Of a stretch of DNA of 64,000 bases, positions 1 through 9,412 are shown piece by piece. Under the pieces are notes generated by a model, which did not search any database, had not been told where the DNA came from, and saw nothing but the letters and a program-made list of their open reading frames with translations. Numbering within the stretch: position 1 is the stretch's first letter; each line of letters begins with the position of its first letter. Origin of the DNA: Candidatus Protochlamydia naegleriophila (GTDB taxonomy: Bacteria; Chlamydiota; Chlamydiia; Chlamydiales; Parachlamydiaceae); NCBI RefSeq assembly GCF_001499655.1, contig NZ_LN879502.1:372001-436000 (forward strand). The letters run 5' to 3'. Both the position numbers and the translations under genes were made by a program.

Positions 1-859
1 GAGGAACTTCAGGGATAGGGGATTGGTTATTTGCGTGGGAGGCTTTGGCTCTTTCAATGTAATTGAGAATGTCAGCATTAGAATGATTAGAGCCTTGCAT
101 GAGAAGGATGATTTCCTCATCGCTCATGCTATCTTGAACTAATTCATCGATCAAATCATAGAGTTCTTTATCAATAGTTGGGCTGAGAGTTCGGGTTCGA
201 TTAATCAGTTGCTGAATCTCAATCCTTGGACGAGAAGGACTTTGCAAGAATTCGTGAATGTCATCGTCAGTTAAACCGAACGCAATCAATTGGCGAATCT
301 CGTCTTCAGTTGTTAGTTCCGGGGTGTCTTCCTGGCTTGACAGTGTTTTAATAGAGGAAGCAATCTGATCAGATTGATCCGATTCATCTGACTCGTCTGA
401 AGGAGCTCGAGTCGCTTCTCTTGGGAGCAGTGTTTCTCTTGGATGCACCACTTCTCTTGGAGGCAGCGCTGGAAGAATGACGTGATACATGAATGGACTG
501 CGGGTCATATTGGCTGTCGGATTGGCTCGAGTCCAACAACTATGCATCCGATCCAGAAATTGCGCCTCCATCTGATTTTCATTCGTGATGCGCGTTCTAA
601 TGCTTGTGATGTGATTGGCAATAAAGGCTAAATGCGTCGTGGGATGAGATCCAAATAAATATCTGAAGATGCGATCAATAAGATTTAATTGAACAATACT
701 CCAACCCCGTGACTGATCAAACGATAGATATTTTCTATTCCATTGCATGAAACGACAGCCAAATACTTCGTTGTAGTTGTATCGACCGTTGAAATCAGAC
801 ACACACTCTCTTCGGAGTAAGGTCTCAAGTGTGGTAAAATGACTGTTTATGGAAACCAT
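1..859 (-). CDS. Hypothetical protein, 3' end cut off by the window edge
   Basis: The frame is open from an ATG at 859 to the left edge, giving about 286 visible residues with no stop. I do not recognise the family. The N-terminal ~90 residues look globular (segments CVSDFNGRYNYNEVFGCRF and WSIVQLNLIDRIFRYLFG). A low-complexity linker follows, with three PRE-containing hexapeptide repeats and a SDESDESDQSDQ acidic run. The C-terminal part has two similar helical units (EDEIRQLIAFGLTDDDIHEF and SMSDEEIILLMQ) that recall UBA-like three-helix modules. No signal peptide or membrane segment is seen. A CAGGGG lies about 12 bases before the ATG. It lies downstream of dnaK on the same strand but is separated by a terminator hairpin and has its own candidate promoter. 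Being a host-directed effector is possible but only inferred from the modular composition. Confidence 0.75.
   Translation of the reverse strand, partial: MVSINSHFTTLETLLRRECVSDFNGRYNYNEVFGCRFMQWNRKYLSFDQSRGWSIVQLNLIDRIFRYLFGSHPTTHLAFIANHITSIRTRITNENQMEAQFLDRMHSCWTRANPTANMTRSPFMYHVILPALPPREVVHPRETLLPREATRAPSDESDESDQSDQIASSIKTLSSQEDTPELTTEDEIRQLIAFGLTDDDIHEFLQSPSRPRIEIQQLINRTRTLSPTIDKELYDLIDELVQDSMSDEEIILLMQGSNHSNADILNYIERAKASHANNQSPIPEVP
416..469 (-). repeat. Three tandem 18-bp units inside a coding region
   Basis: Three consecutive 18-base units begin at 416, 434 and 452, each opening with TTCTCTTGG on the plus strand. On the coding (minus) strand they encode PREVVH, PRETLL and PREATR, a proline/arginine/glutamate hexapeptide repeat in the linker of the truncated gene. 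The units are in phase with codons, so copy-number change would keep the frame. Confidence 0.8.
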
Positions 860-983
860 AACGAGATTTTGCCCCTGTTACTTTCTTAAAATTACCAATA
901 CAATATCGAAAATAAAGATCTTAACGCTTTAAATGCTTTAACTCAAATAATCGATGTTAATTGTAAGAAGAAAGTATTTGGCT

Positions 984-1013
984 TATATAATTTTTTTGTT
1001 AAGAAAATGTAAA
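984..1013 (-). promoter_or_regulatory. Candidate sigma66/sigma70 promoter of the truncated gene
   Basis: On the minus strand TTTACA (1013-1008), an 18-base spacer and TATATA (989-984) lie about 125 bases upstream of the ATG at 859. The spacing is good and the hexamers are imperfect. The region is very AT-rich, so a chance match is possible. Confidence 0.35.
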
Positions 1014-1122
1014 ATTAGTTTGGAAAAATAAGAGGGTAGATAGGGTTCTTTTTAAATTGGTTTTTTTATAAATACTAATGTATTTAATTTTTCATTAAAC
1101 AATTTAATTAGATTCAAATAGA

Positions 1123-1149
1123 GATCGGAAGCTTTGAGGGCTTCCGATC
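1123..1149 (-). terminator. Hairpin terminator after dnaK
   Basis: A perfect 10-bp stem, GATCGGAAGC (1123-1132) with GCTTCCGATC (1140-1149), and a 7-base loop lies ten bases beyond the dnaK stop on the minus strand. An AT-rich stretch follows but no uninterrupted T-run. Confidence 0.7.
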
Positions 1150-1158
1150 GCTTGATGA

Positions 1159-3135
1159 CTAAGGTTTTTTGTCGTCGATAATTTCAACTTCAGCTTCTTC
1201 AATGTCGTCGGGATTTTTGCCGCTTCCTTGTTGATGCTGTTGATGTTGTTGATGACTTTCCTGATTTCCTTCGCCTGTGAAAGAAGAGGAGCCTGGGCTT
1301 GCCTGGGCATCTCCCTGTCCAGCTTTGGCCATGGCTTCGCCTATGTGCTGCATATGGCGTTCCAGTTCATCTTTGGCAGAGCGAATGCGGTTGGCATCGT
1401 TGCTTTCGATAGCCTTTTTGACAGCCTCGATTTTGCTTGCGACTTCATCGGCCACATTTTTAGGCACTTTGTCTTTGTATTCATCGAGTGCTTTTTGAGC
1501 ACGGAACGCTAAGGAATCTGCTTCATTGCGAATTTCAACTTCTTCTTTGCGTTTCTTATCTTCTTCGGCGTGATCTTCGGCATCTCTAACCATGCGTTTG
1601 ATTTCTTCTTCATTAAGTCCAGACTGGGCTTCGATGCGAATTTTTTGTTCTTTACCGCTAGAAAGATCTTTAGCGGAAACGTGTAGAATTCCGTCGGCAT
1701 CGATGTCAAAAGCGACTTCAATTTGGGGCATTCCACGAGGAGAGGGAGGAATGTCTGCCAAGTCAAAGCGTCCGACTTCTTTATTGTCGTTAGCCATTTT
1801 GCGCTCGCCTTGTAGGACGCGAATGGTTACGGCTGGCTGATTATCGGCCGCTGTTGAGAAGATTTGTTTCTTCTGTGTTGGAATCGTTGTATTGCGCTCA
1901 ACGAGAGGCGTCATCACACCACCTAGAGTTTCAATTCCAAGCGTAAGAGGCGTGACATCTAGTAGGAGAACGTCTTTTACAACGCCAGATAAGACACCAC
2001 CTTGGATGGCAGCACCCACGGCGACGACTTCGTCCGGGTTAACCCCTTTATGACCCTCTTTTCCAAAGATTGTTTTGACAATTTCTTGAACGGCTGGCAT
2101 ACGAGTCATACCGCCAACTAGGATGACTTCGCCAATATCATCTTTGCTGAGGCCTGAATCTTTCAGGGCTTTCAAGCAAGGACCGCGTGTGCGTTCGATT
2201 AAATCGTGGGTCAGACTTTCCAATTTTGAGCGTGTCAATGTCATAGTCAAGTGTTTTGGACCTGAAGCATCCATTGTAATGAATGGCTGATTGATTTCAG
2301 TTTGTTGAACGCCTGACAATTCGATTTTGGCTTTTTCGGCCGCATCGCGAAGACGCTGAAGCGCCATTTTGTCATTTCTTAAGTCAATCCCTTGTTCCTG
2401 TTTAAAGGTGTCGAGCATCCAGTTCAAGATCGCATTGTCAAAGTCATCACCACCCAGATGTGTATCACCGTTTGTGGCTAAAACTTCAAAAACTCCGTCG
2501 CCGATTTCCAGGATAGAGATATCAAATGTACCGCCGCCGAGGTCGAATACGGCAATTTTTTTATCGGTATGCTCTTTGTCGAGACCATATGCTAAAGCTG
2601 CAGCTGTAGGCTCTGGAATGATTCGTTTGACATCTAAGCCGGCAATCCGTCCTGCGTCTTTTGTGGATTGACGTTGAGAATCGTTAAAGTAAGCAGGAAC
2701 GGTTATAACGGCTTCAGTGATTTTTTCACCGAGGTAAGCTTCGGCCGTTTCTTTCATTTTAATCAGAATTTGCGCTGCAATTTCTTCTGGAGTGACAATT
2801 TTTCCCTGAATCTCAAAAACTGCATCGCCATTACTGTTGCTCGTGACCTTGTAAGGAACTGTTTTGATTTCACTTAAGACTTCTTGGTGTTTGCGTCCAA
2901 TAAAGCGCTTAGAGGAGGTGATTGTATTTTCTGGATTGGTGACGGCTTGACGTTTGGCGGGGATGCCGACTAAACGCTCACTACCTTTATAGGCAGCAAC
3001 AGAGGGTGTTGTACGTGTTCCTTCTGCCGATGCGATAACTTTAGGGGTTCCACCTTCCATGACAGAAACGCAAGAATTAGTCGTTCCTAAGTCAATTCCA
3101 ATGATGCGCCCTTTTTTTGTTTGACTCTGACTCAT
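1159..3135 (-). CDS. dnaK: Chaperone DnaK (Hsp70)
   Basis: This is the cytosolic Hsp70 chaperone that folds and disaggregates proteins in an ATP cycle with GrpE and DnaJ. The N-terminal actin-like ATPase opens with [17 protein letters not shown]. It contains the phosphate-2 segment [15 protein letters not shown] and the adenosine segment [15 protein letters not shown]. The linker [19 protein letters not shown] leads into the substrate-binding domain and a helical lid, and the tail is rich in Gln/His/Gly. I place the start at the ATG at 3135 (MSQSQTKKG), 658 residues, because AAGGAG sits eight bases before it; a TTG two codons upstream is unlikely. It is the third gene of hrcA-grpE-dnaK, 20 bases after grpE. 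The tail ends VEIIDDKKP, slightly past the usual acidic EEVD-like bacterial end. A hairpin terminator follows. Confidence 0.98.
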   Translation of the reverse strand: MSQSQTKKGRIIGIDLGTTNSCVSVMEGGTPKVIASAEGTRTTPSVAAYKGSERLVGIPAKRQAVTNPENTITSSKRFIGRKHQEVLSEIKTVPYKVTSNSNGDAVFEIQGKIVTPEEIAAQILIKMKETAEAYLGEKITEAVITVPAYFNDSQRQSTKDAGRIAGLDVKRIIPEPTAAALAYGLDKEHTDKKIAVFDLGGGTFDISILEIGDGVFEVLATNGDTHLGGDDFDNAILNWMLDTFKQEQGIDLRNDKMALQRLRDAAEKAKIELSGVQQTEINQPFITMDASGPKHLTMTLTRSKLESLTHDLIERTRGPCLKALKDSGLSKDDIGEVILVGGMTRMPAVQEIVKTIFGKEGHKGVNPDEVVAVGAAIQGGVLSGVVKDVLLLDVTPLTLGIETLGGVMTPLVERNTTIPTQKKQIFSTAADNQPAVTIRVLQGERKMANDNKEVGRFDLADIPPSPRGMPQIEVAFDIDADGILHVSAKDLSSGKEQKIRIEAQSGLNEEEIKRMVRDAEDHAEEDKKRKEEVEIRNEADSLAFRAQKALDEYKDKVPKNVADEVASKIEAVKKAIESNDANRIRSAKDELERHMQHIGEAMAKAGQGDAQASPGSSSFTGEGNQESHQQHQQHQQGSGKNPDDIEEAEVEIIDDKKP

Positions 3136-3155
3136 AGTCAAAACTCCTTTCCTAA

Positions 3156-3782
3156 TTAATTGTTTTCATCAATTTTTTCTTGTGACTCTTTAGGGGTCGC
3201 GGTTTTGGCAACCTTAACGCGTGCGGGACGAATTGTGCGATCTCCCATTTTATAGCCACGAACACTTTCTTCTACGATTGTTCCAGGGATGTAGCTCGTC
3301 GTCTCAATCATTTCGACAGCTTCATGCAAATGGGGATCGAATTGCATGCCTTGAGACTCGACAGCAACCACTCCATTGTTAGCTAAAACGTCTTTGAATT
3401 GAGCGAGAATCATCTGGAAACCAAATGCCCAATTTTTGACTTCATCCGACATGTCTTGGGCAAATTTTAGGGCATTTTCTAAGTTGTCAAGAGGGTGTAA
3501 GAAATCAACGACCAAACTTTCAACGGCATAGCGGGTGATTTCTTGACGCTCTTTTTGCAGCCTTTTACGGGCATTTTCGGCATCGGCTAAGAGGCGCAAG
3601 TACTTGTCCTTGTATTCGATCGCTTCTTTTTGCATGGCTTTTAATTCTTCATCCGTAACAAAGACCTGTTTGGGATTAATGGAAGCCGATTGAAATTCGG
3701 ATGAATTGCCATTAGCAGACTGAGCAGTTTGTTTGTTAGCGGACATTTCAGTATCATCTTTCGTCTCTTCTTGATCAACCAT
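3156..3782 (-). CDS. grpE: Nucleotide exchange factor GrpE
   Basis: GrpE releases ADP from DnaK and acts as a thermosensor. The 208-residue product has a Ser/Gln/Asn-rich N-terminus, a long helix with coiled-coil heptads ([20 protein letters not shown]) and the C-terminal beta-domain with the family segments [33 protein letters not shown] and [16 protein letters not shown]. The ATG at 3782 has AGGAG nine bases upstream. It lies between hrcA and dnaK, the classical order in Chlamydiae and Firmicutes, and the 279-base gap to hrcA may hold an extra promoter or processing site. Length is normal for chlamydial GrpE. Confidence 0.97.
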   Translation of the reverse strand: MVDQEETKDDTEMSANKQTAQSANGNSSEFQSASINPKQVFVTDEELKAMQKEAIEYKDKYLRLLADAENARKRLQKERQEITRYAVESLVVDFLHPLDNLENALKFAQDMSDEVKNWAFGFQMILAQFKDVLANNGVVAVESQGMQFDPHLHEAVEMIETTSYIPGTIVEESVRGYKMGDRTIRPARVKVAKTATPKESQEKIDENN

Positions 3783-4061
3783 AGCTATTCTCCTCTTAAA
3801 AATTCTTAACCGACAAAAATTGATTGCTCTAGATAATCAGAGACAATGCAATGAGTCGAAGGGATTTATTTTAGGCTCCTCAGAGAGGGTCTAGATCGAC
3901 AATCTTGCATCGATTCATGATCGATTGGAGGTCGATTTCCGCGACATTTGACCTGCTCTAAGAGAGGATAATGTTCTCTATTTCAAATTCCAATTGCGGC
4001 TTGACAGGCCTCCTACAAGCAATGTCTAAATGCAAATGTGATTTGATCTCTCTAAATGAAT
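3783..4061. other. hrcA-grpE intergenic region with a near-palindrome
   Basis: About 280 bases separate the hrcA stop from the grpE ATG, long for an operon. They hold the near-palindrome ATCGATTCATGATCGAT (3909-3925) and several GATC/TCGA-rich short repeats. A short plus-strand open frame overlaps the end of hrcA and looks fortuitous. No convincing promoter for grpE was found. The palindrome could be a regulatory or processing site. Confidence 0.35.
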
Positions 4062-5228
4062 CTAGTTTCTCTTATCTTCCAGTAGTATTAAGCGAGATTG
4101 ACCGATCAAGTGATGCTCCTCTTTTTGTAAATAGAGGTGTCCTTCTTCGGGTTGTCTAAAATTGATTTTAAATTTATAAACATTCCTCGTTATCGTCTCG
4201 CTGATACAATTAGAAAATAGTCTTAATAAGCTAAATAAGCTGCGATAGGGCAAACGTGTTGGGCCCAACAGTCCAACTGCCCCTACTACTTTATAGTTGA
4301 TGTAGTAAGGAACGGCAATCACACTGCAGTGAGGGCTTGAATTGGCATAAGTCGCCAAATCATCGCCTATCCAAAACTTAAGCTGATTCAAGGCTTTACA
4401 CTCTTTGAGGAGAAGGCGCATGCTATGAGCATTTTCAAACAGGGATAAACTGCTCGCAAGCAAATTGGTCTCTTGAAAGTCTGGATAAGTCAATAAACGC
4501 GAAAATCCAGTCCGATATAAATCCTCATCAATAAAATTAGAGTAGCCAACAATATAGCGAAGCATTAATTCATTATAAAATGTCTGCGCAATGGCCTCTT
4601 CCTCTGGCTCTAAATTCTCCGGTGCCCCCAAATTGGTCAGGCGCCAATGAAAATAACTCTCTATACGTTTAAGAGCAAAAGAAGAGAGCTTAACAGGCAA
4701 GTGAAGCACTTCTGTTTGAATCACGCCAAAATCGGTAATAATCACGCAAAGACAGCGAGACGCATCCAGCGGAACGAGCTTGAGATCGGCTATGAAGTCA
4801 TGATCAAAACGCGGCGCCGCTAAAAAAACAGCGCAATTGCTCATCCGGCTTAACTCTTCAGCCGCTTCTTGTAAAAAAGCCGCAATCTCTCGCGAATCGA
4901 AGCGCTTGAGTGTATCAAAAGCCTTCTCTCCTAACTCATACGGTTCGCTCTCTTGTGCATACGCATGCGCGTAGGCGCGATAGGCTAGGTGGGTAGGAAT
5001 CCGGCCACCCGAAGAATGGGACTGCAGCAAGTATCCTTCCTCTTCTAAATGGGCAAAATAATTGCGAATCGTAGCCGAACTTAAATCTCCAAACCCAGCT
5101 TCTTTCAACGTGTTGGATCCTACTGGCTTTCCCGTTTGAATGTAATAATCGACTAGGCCTAGTAAAACCCTTCGCTCTCGGTCGTGTTTCCCCATGCGTT
5201 TAATCGAAACAGGCTTCCATGTTTTCAA
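4062..5228 (-). CDS. hrcA: Heat-inducible transcription repressor HrcA
   Basis: HrcA binds CIRCE operators and represses the dnaK and groE heat-shock operons; its activity is tuned by GroEL. The N-terminal winged helix spans MGKHDRERRVLLGLVDYYIQ to SSATIRNYFAHLEEEGYLLQ, followed by the typical SSGGRIPTHLAYRAY and a GAF-like dimerisation domain. The open frame extends to 5273, but that part contains the -10 box of the promoter and cannot be translated from it. A TTG at 5228 (LKTWKPVSIKR) has GGAGGG seven bases upstream, so I take TTG as the start, giving 388 residues. An ATG at 5195 (MGKHDRER) is the alternative. It heads the hrcA-grpE-dnaK operon. The C-terminal extension (QPEEGHLYLQKEEHHL) is typical of longer chlamydial HrcA proteins. 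Confidence 0.95.
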   Translation of the reverse strand: MKTWKPVSIKRMGKHDRERRVLLGLVDYYIQTGKPVGSNTLKEAGFGDLSSATIRNYFAHLEEEGYLLQSHSSGGRIPTHLAYRAYAHAYAQESEPYELGEKAFDTLKRFDSREIAAFLQEAAEELSRMSNCAVFLAAPRFDHDFIADLKLVPLDASRCLCVIITDFGVIQTEVLHLPVKLSSFALKRIESYFHWRLTNLGAPENLEPEEEAIAQTFYNELMLRYIVGYSNFIDEDLYRTGFSRLLTYPDFQETNLLASSLSLFENAHSMRLLLKECKALNQLKFWIGDDLATYANSSPHCSVIAVPYYINYKVVGAVGLLGPTRLPYRSLFSLLRLFSNCISETITRNVYKFKINFRQPEEGHLYLQKEEHHLIGQSRLILLEDKRN

Positions 5229-5253
5229 GAGCTCACCCTCCATATTCTTCTTC

Positions 5254-5283
5254 ATTATATGCACGATGCGCAATATTCGTCAA
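5254..5283 (-). promoter_or_regulatory. Promoter of hrcA-grpE-dnaK
   Basis: On the minus strand TTGACG (5283-5278), an 18-base spacer and a perfect TATAAT (5259-5254) form a near-consensus housekeeping promoter. Transcription would begin near 5247, leaving a short leader with GGAGGG before the TTG start at 5228. This promoter rules out the longer hrcA open frame. Confidence 0.8.
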
Positions 5284-5288
5284 TGAAT

Positions 5289-5315
5289 TTAGCACTCGAA
5301 TCGATCGAGTGCTGA
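5289..5315. promoter_or_regulatory. CIRCE operator (HrcA binding site)
   Basis: TTAGCACTC (5289-5297), nine bases, then GAGTGCTGA (5307-5315) matches the CIRCE consensus TTAGCACTC-N9-GAGTGCTAA with one mismatch. It is the expected target of the adjacent repressor. It lies five bases upstream of the -35 box rather than over the start point, which is an unusual position. Confidence 0.95.
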
Positions 5316-5354
5316 GTTGCGAGGAGGGGTTTCTTTATGGCGGAGTGCGGAGTC

Positions 5355-8300
5355 TTAATTTGTGAGAGAAGTTCCCGATAAAATGAGGGGGAGGATGTCG
5401 ACAATTGAAGGGGACCAGTCTAATCCTTTCTTATACACCATATAGGAGGCGAGATGGCAAGCAATAATTGCTTTTTTATGGTGTTCGGGAATCTGGCTGA
5501 GAAGTTCCAGGGTGAATTTTTCGCGGAGGGTGGGAAGGCAGTAATTTAAGAAGCTGCGGATCATGGGGTCTTGCACGCTGGTCGGCAAGGGGAGGAGGTC
5601 CAGGTAATCGAGAAGCTGGTAAGTGTATTGATTTATGCGAGTAGAAATCTGATCCGAAATAGCGGTTAAGAATTGGCCTGTTTTTTGATGCGTGTGCAAG
5701 AGGAGGTCGGCTTCATTTAAGGCACAGATCTTGAGCCTTTCTAAAATTTCGGTGATAAGCGCTGCCTTGTTTTGGAGAAAGAGGTCGTCGGATAAGGTCA
5801 GGCCAGCTAAAACCTCGAAAGAAGAGCAGATGACGCCGGCTTTGTTGGCAGAGCTGTCTTTGATAATCAATACCCCTTTTTCTTCCAAGAAACGTCTGGC
5901 GGCTGGTGTGAGATAGAGATTAGCCCCTTCGACGATGGCGCGGGAGGTTGGCTTGCCGTTTTCGTCCAAGAATTCTGTGATATTGGACTCATTTAGGGTT
6001 CGGGGTCTTCCGCCGGCCGGAATAAAAAGATCGGTCTTGGCTTGGTGAAGATTGTGGCGCAATAAGTGGTTGGTGTCGCTTCCCGATAACCAGTCTTCAG
6101 TGACGATGTCGCCTACCTTTCTCCAGCAGAGCGTTTCTTGAATGTAGGCGGATGGGTACCGCTTTCTTCCTTTATTAACTAAAAAGCTGCCTGCAGAGAG
6201 CTTTTCTGGCGGATAAAAACAGATCCCTTTGCCTTGGTGAAAAAGATCTTTAATCAAAGCTAAATCAAGTCCCTGATCATCGCGAATCGTACCCGTTCCG
6301 TCGGTTAAGGCAATGACTTTGGCCGTATTGGGATAGTAGTGGTAAAGGTTGAGCAATTGATTGCCTGCTACATCGCCGTCGGGCCCTCCAGACATCTTGA
6401 TTGTAAACACATCTTTTTCAGGATGAATGCCCATGTATTCGAGGACTTGATGCACATAGACATTGACCCCTAACGAAGTCACTCCATATTCTTTATGGTT
6501 GATGCCTATGTTGGGTTTACTCGAGATGAAAGCTCCGCCTGGCTTGTAATTGTATTTTTTGCTGAAGTTGGCGATCCATTCGATCATGAAATCGTGCATG
6601 TTTTCATCGGGGCCGAGGTAGATATACTCGGGGCGTTTCCAGTAATCGACAATGTTCTTGGCGCGGATTTTTCCATCGGGCTCGCAATTGACAATGGTAA
6701 TCAGGCTTTCAATGAAGGCGCGCTGTGATTGATAAAGATACTCAATTTTTTGCTCCTGTCTGAAGGTGCGGACCCGTTTTTCGGTTTCCTGGGGATCGAG
6801 GCGGGACCATTCTAACTCCCTTTTTAAAATTTGCGATTCGGAGTCGATTTGGTCGAAGGGTTTAAGAAAGAGTATTCCCTTGGCTCCTCCTTCTGGAATA
6901 TCCTTATTCTTTTTATGCTGAGTCCAAGCTAAATTGTAACATTCCGTAAAGACATTGTTGCGCTCAGCAATCATCTGCTCAACTTGCTCTGGATAAACGG
7001 TTCGCAAGCCTCCACGCGCTAAATCTTTGAAGCGGATGTGAAAGCCAAAAAAATGCATGCCTCGCATATAGAAAATGGCGTAAGGAAGCTCTTGAAATTT
7101 TTTAGAGCGTTCAAAGGGGATCTCATCCAAATATTTGGGATCGAGCCGGAAACTTAAAGCTGTATAATTTAAACGGTAAAAATTGGTTTTCAAAGTATGG
7201 CTGATGAAATTCATGCCTTGGCGCAGCACATTTTTGCGCCGAACGTCGTTGCCTTCTTGCCCGGTATCGAGTTGCGCGACATCGCTTAAAAATTGCCTTC
7301 GTGCATCGATGAATTGGTCAAGATTGTGGTGATTGGGATCGAATTTTAGCCTGAATGCATTGCAGAGCTGCATGGTGAGCTCTGGGTGACGACAAATGGC
7401 TTCTTCAATATTCTCCACTGTATAAAGATTTGTATCGAGATGAACCAGTGCCTGGTGGATGAAATTGATCATTGCCCGTAGCAAATTTCCCATGTTGCCA
7501 GAGATGATGCGCGGTGCAACTAAACGCTCGTCAATCCGGTCCGCTGTGTCAAAATACTTGACCGTTGCAATTTCCCTTAAAAAGTCGGGTATGTCGGCAA
7601 CATCCCAAACAGGGTGCCCATTACTTCCATGCAAGCTTAAGGCCATGACGAGAATGCTTTGCTTGCCATAGGGATCCATGTAGGTCGCATTGACCCGTTT
7701 CATGCTCAATCCATGCCGATAGACTACCTGGGCTAGTCGATAGAGAAAATTGTGCTTAGGAGTATTGCGCCAAGCCAAAACGACATGCATCGATCCCGTA
7801 TCCTTTTCATGCCAATCATCTTCGTAACGAACCTCATATTGGCAATTGTCGCGCGATTGAGCTCGAAATAGCATGTCTAAGGCAACGGCTAGCCTCTCAA
7901 TCGGAAGAGCATGCAAAAAGGGAGTGCTCATTTTGAGAAGCAGCGAATCTAAATCTTCATCAGTAATTTCAGAGTTTTCCTGTTTGACGAGTACGTGAAG
8001 AAGCTCTTTGGAATGCTCAGGGAAAGGGCTTTCTATCGGTTCGATGGCACTCATAAAATCGATCGTGGCAATGCGAAGAGGAATGTCCATGCCTGGAAAA
8101 GGTATGCGCGACACATAGGCTTGGTAGTTTTTTATGCCGTACAGCGTGTAGTTGTGCAGGATGCGCAAATCTGCATCGGGGCTGTCTAGGCAAAGGGCAA
8201 TAGCAGCACTCTTCAAATTGATCGTTGAAAAGTAATCCTGCAGATCGAATCCCATCAAACTATGGGTAATCAGCATGAGATTGTCGCGGCTTACCTCTTC

Positions 8301-8435
8301 AAAAAACAGAGAAGGCATGGCTGCTTCTAACCAAAGATAATAGTCTTGAAATTTTTGGCTTTCTTGTTGAACGGCCTGCATGAGGTCGCTTGGAGCGGGA
8401 AGCATTTGATCGGGCGTTTCCATCGATGTGTTCAT
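5355..8435 (-). CDS. NAD-specific glutamate dehydrogenase, large (~115 kDa) class
   Basis: It converts glutamate to 2-oxoglutarate and ammonia with NAD, feeding host-derived amino acids into the TCA cycle. The 1026-residue product has a long N-terminal regulatory part and a C-terminal catalytic half. Visible catalytic segments are FHIRFKDLARGGLRTV, the substrate-lysine segment IPEGGAKGILFLKPFD and GGPDGDVAGNQLL before the Rossmann segment KVIALTDGTGTIRDDQG. Also present are IPAGGRPRTLNESN and AIVEGANLYLTPAARRFLEEKGV with SSANKAGVICSSFEV. The length fits the ~1000-residue bacterial GDH class, not the 450-residue one. AAGG lies seven bases before the ATG. It is transcribed alone, upstream of the hrcA promoter. 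Confidence 0.93.
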   Translation of the reverse strand: MNTSMETPDQMLPAPSDLMQAVQQESQKFQDYYLWLEAAMPSLFFEEVSRDNLMLITHSLMGFDLQDYFSTINLKSAAIALCLDSPDADLRILHNYTLYGIKNYQAYVSRIPFPGMDIPLRIATIDFMSAIEPIESPFPEHSKELLHVLVKQENSEITDEDLDSLLLKMSTPFLHALPIERLAVALDMLFRAQSRDNCQYEVRYEDDWHEKDTGSMHVVLAWRNTPKHNFLYRLAQVVYRHGLSMKRVNATYMDPYGKQSILVMALSLHGSNGHPVWDVADIPDFLREIATVKYFDTADRIDERLVAPRIISGNMGNLLRAMINFIHQALVHLDTNLYTVENIEEAICRHPELTMQLCNAFRLKFDPNHHNLDQFIDARRQFLSDVAQLDTGQEGNDVRRKNVLRQGMNFISHTLKTNFYRLNYTALSFRLDPKYLDEIPFERSKKFQELPYAIFYMRGMHFFGFHIRFKDLARGGLRTVYPEQVEQMIAERNNVFTECYNLAWTQHKKNKDIPEGGAKGILFLKPFDQIDSESQILKRELEWSRLDPQETEKRVRTFRQEQKIEYLYQSQRAFIESLITIVNCEPDGKIRAKNIVDYWKRPEYIYLGPDENMHDFMIEWIANFSKKYNYKPGGAFISSKPNIGINHKEYGVTSLGVNVYVHQVLEYMGIHPEKDVFTIKMSGGPDGDVAGNQLLNLYHYYPNTAKVIALTDGTGTIRDDQGLDLALIKDLFHQGKGICFYPPEKLSAGSFLVNKGRKRYPSAYIQETLCWRKVGDIVTEDWLSGSDTNHLLRHNLHQAKTDLFIPAGGRPRTLNESNITEFLDENGKPTSRAIVEGANLYLTPAARRFLEEKGVLIIKDSSANKAGVICSSFEVLAGLTLSDDLFLQNKAALITEILERLKICALNEADLLLHTHQKTGQFLTAISDQISTRINQYTYQLLDYLDLLPLPTSVQDPMIRSFLNYCLPTLREKFTLELLSQIPEHHKKAIIACHLASYMVYKKGLDWSPSIVDILPLILSGTSLTN

Positions 8436-8845
8436 ATCTGCCTTACATGTGAGCTTTGCACGCTAGTTGAATGTTCAGAAAATCAAGGTTTTAAAAAGGG
8501 GGACTATTTAAATAATATCTTAAAGTTTTGACTATGGCAAAAGGCTATAAAAAATACAATCTTTGCAATCCTCATACCGCTAGACCCTCTTGTCAACAGA
8601 TTTTAGTGGATTGGCTGGTGGTCATGTCCTAACATATTGAATGCTAGCCCAATTGAATGCTAGCCCAAGCGCCCGTAAACGTAGAAATCGCATCTCAATC
8701 TTTTTAAATTTTTGGGGAATAGTTTATCTTTAATTATATTTTTTTATATTTAGTGTTAGTAATTAAACTTGATTGTTAAGGTCTATATTTATTATGTTTT
8801 GTGATGGATGCTATTCTAATAAAGCCATATAACTAAGGAGTCTTT
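8436..8845. other. Divergent intergenic region with a 16-bp tandem duplication
   Basis: This AT-rich spacer separates the glutamate dehydrogenase gene (minus) from an exported-protein gene (plus). It holds a perfect head-to-tail duplication of the 16-mer ATTGAATGCTAGCCCA at 8636-8651 and 8652-8667. Both genes must be started from here, but no single promoter stands out. A strong AAGGAG lies just before the ATG at 8846. Confidence 0.6.
8636..8667. repeat. Perfect 16-bp direct tandem duplication
   Basis: ATTGAATGCTAGCCCA occurs twice without spacer in noncoding DNA. It may be a recent slippage duplication or a pair of protein-binding sites; nothing else decides between these. Confidence 0.85.
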
Positions 8846-9373
8846 ATGAAAAAGCGCGCAATGATTTGGTTATTTTGTTTATTGAGTCTTTTTTTAGTAC
8901 AGACGCGTGTACAGGCGATTGAATTATCTTTGCTTCAGATGAGCGTGCTTGAGAATTTGAATCTGTCTAATGAGAAATTGGAGTCGCAGGGTTTGGATGT
9001 CAAGGATGGGCTTGTTCAAGCCTTGTCGACAGAAATTGCCAATCGATCGACTAGCCCAACCGATTTGCCGGCTTCTCTTGCTTATTGGTCTTACAGCTAT
9101 CCTTCTTATCTCGTAGTGGTGCCGATCTCTGAAGGGTGGTCATATATCGATGGTGCCCGTTGCCATGTGGCAAATTATGCCGAATTTTCCATGATTACCG
9201 TTTTTGAGGGAATCAATCAAGGGTGTCAATTGACAGTAGATTACTATGGGCATGTTTTATTTGTTAATGCTCACTACAAGATGCAATTGGTCCCAGCCGG
9301 AGTAATTTACGAACATACCTATGATAATGCCATTGTTGTTACAGGGCTTAATCAGGTCATGTACGCTTTTTAA
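8846..9373 (+). CDS. Exported hypothetical protein
   Basis: The 175-residue product begins with a clear Sec signal peptide (positive KKR, hydrophobic MIWLFCLLSLFLV, cleavage probably after VQA near residue 24). The mature part is acidic, has two cysteines (ARCHVANY and NQGCQLTV) and alternating hydrophobic/polar beta-type segments (YLVVVPISEGWSYIDG, VIYEHTYDNAIVVTG). I recognise no family. The start is firm: AAGGAG precedes the ATG by seven bases. It is followed by a terminator hairpin, so it is a single-gene unit. A periplasmic or outer-membrane-associated location is inferred. Confidence 0.8.
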   Translation: MKKRAMIWLFCLLSLFLVQTRVQAIELSLLQMSVLENLNLSNEKLESQGLDVKDGLVQALSTEIANRSTSPTDLPASLAYWSYSYPSYLVVVPISEGWSYIDGARCHVANYAEFSMITVFEGINQGCQLTVDYYGHVLFVNAHYKMQLVPAGVIYEHTYDNAIVVTGLNQVMYAF

Positions 9374-9385
9374 TTGTTGTTTTTT

Positions 9386-9412
9386 CTCAGCGGGTTTAAT
9401 CGGCCTGCTGAG
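9386..9412 (+). terminator. Hairpin terminator after the exported protein gene
   Basis: CTCAGCGGG (9386-9394) pairs with CCTGCTGAG (9404-9412) through one G-T pair, nine-base loop. It lies 13 bases after the stop of the preceding gene. No strong T-run follows. Confidence 0.6.

Noticed and set aside
443-631. Plus-strand ORF of 62 codons
   Set aside because: It lies opposite the longer truncated minus-strand gene, has no ribosome site and no protein-like features.
3971-4159. Plus-strand ORF across the hrcA 3' end
   Set aside because: It overlaps the end of hrcA on the other strand and lacks a ribosome site; the composition is that of a shadow frame.
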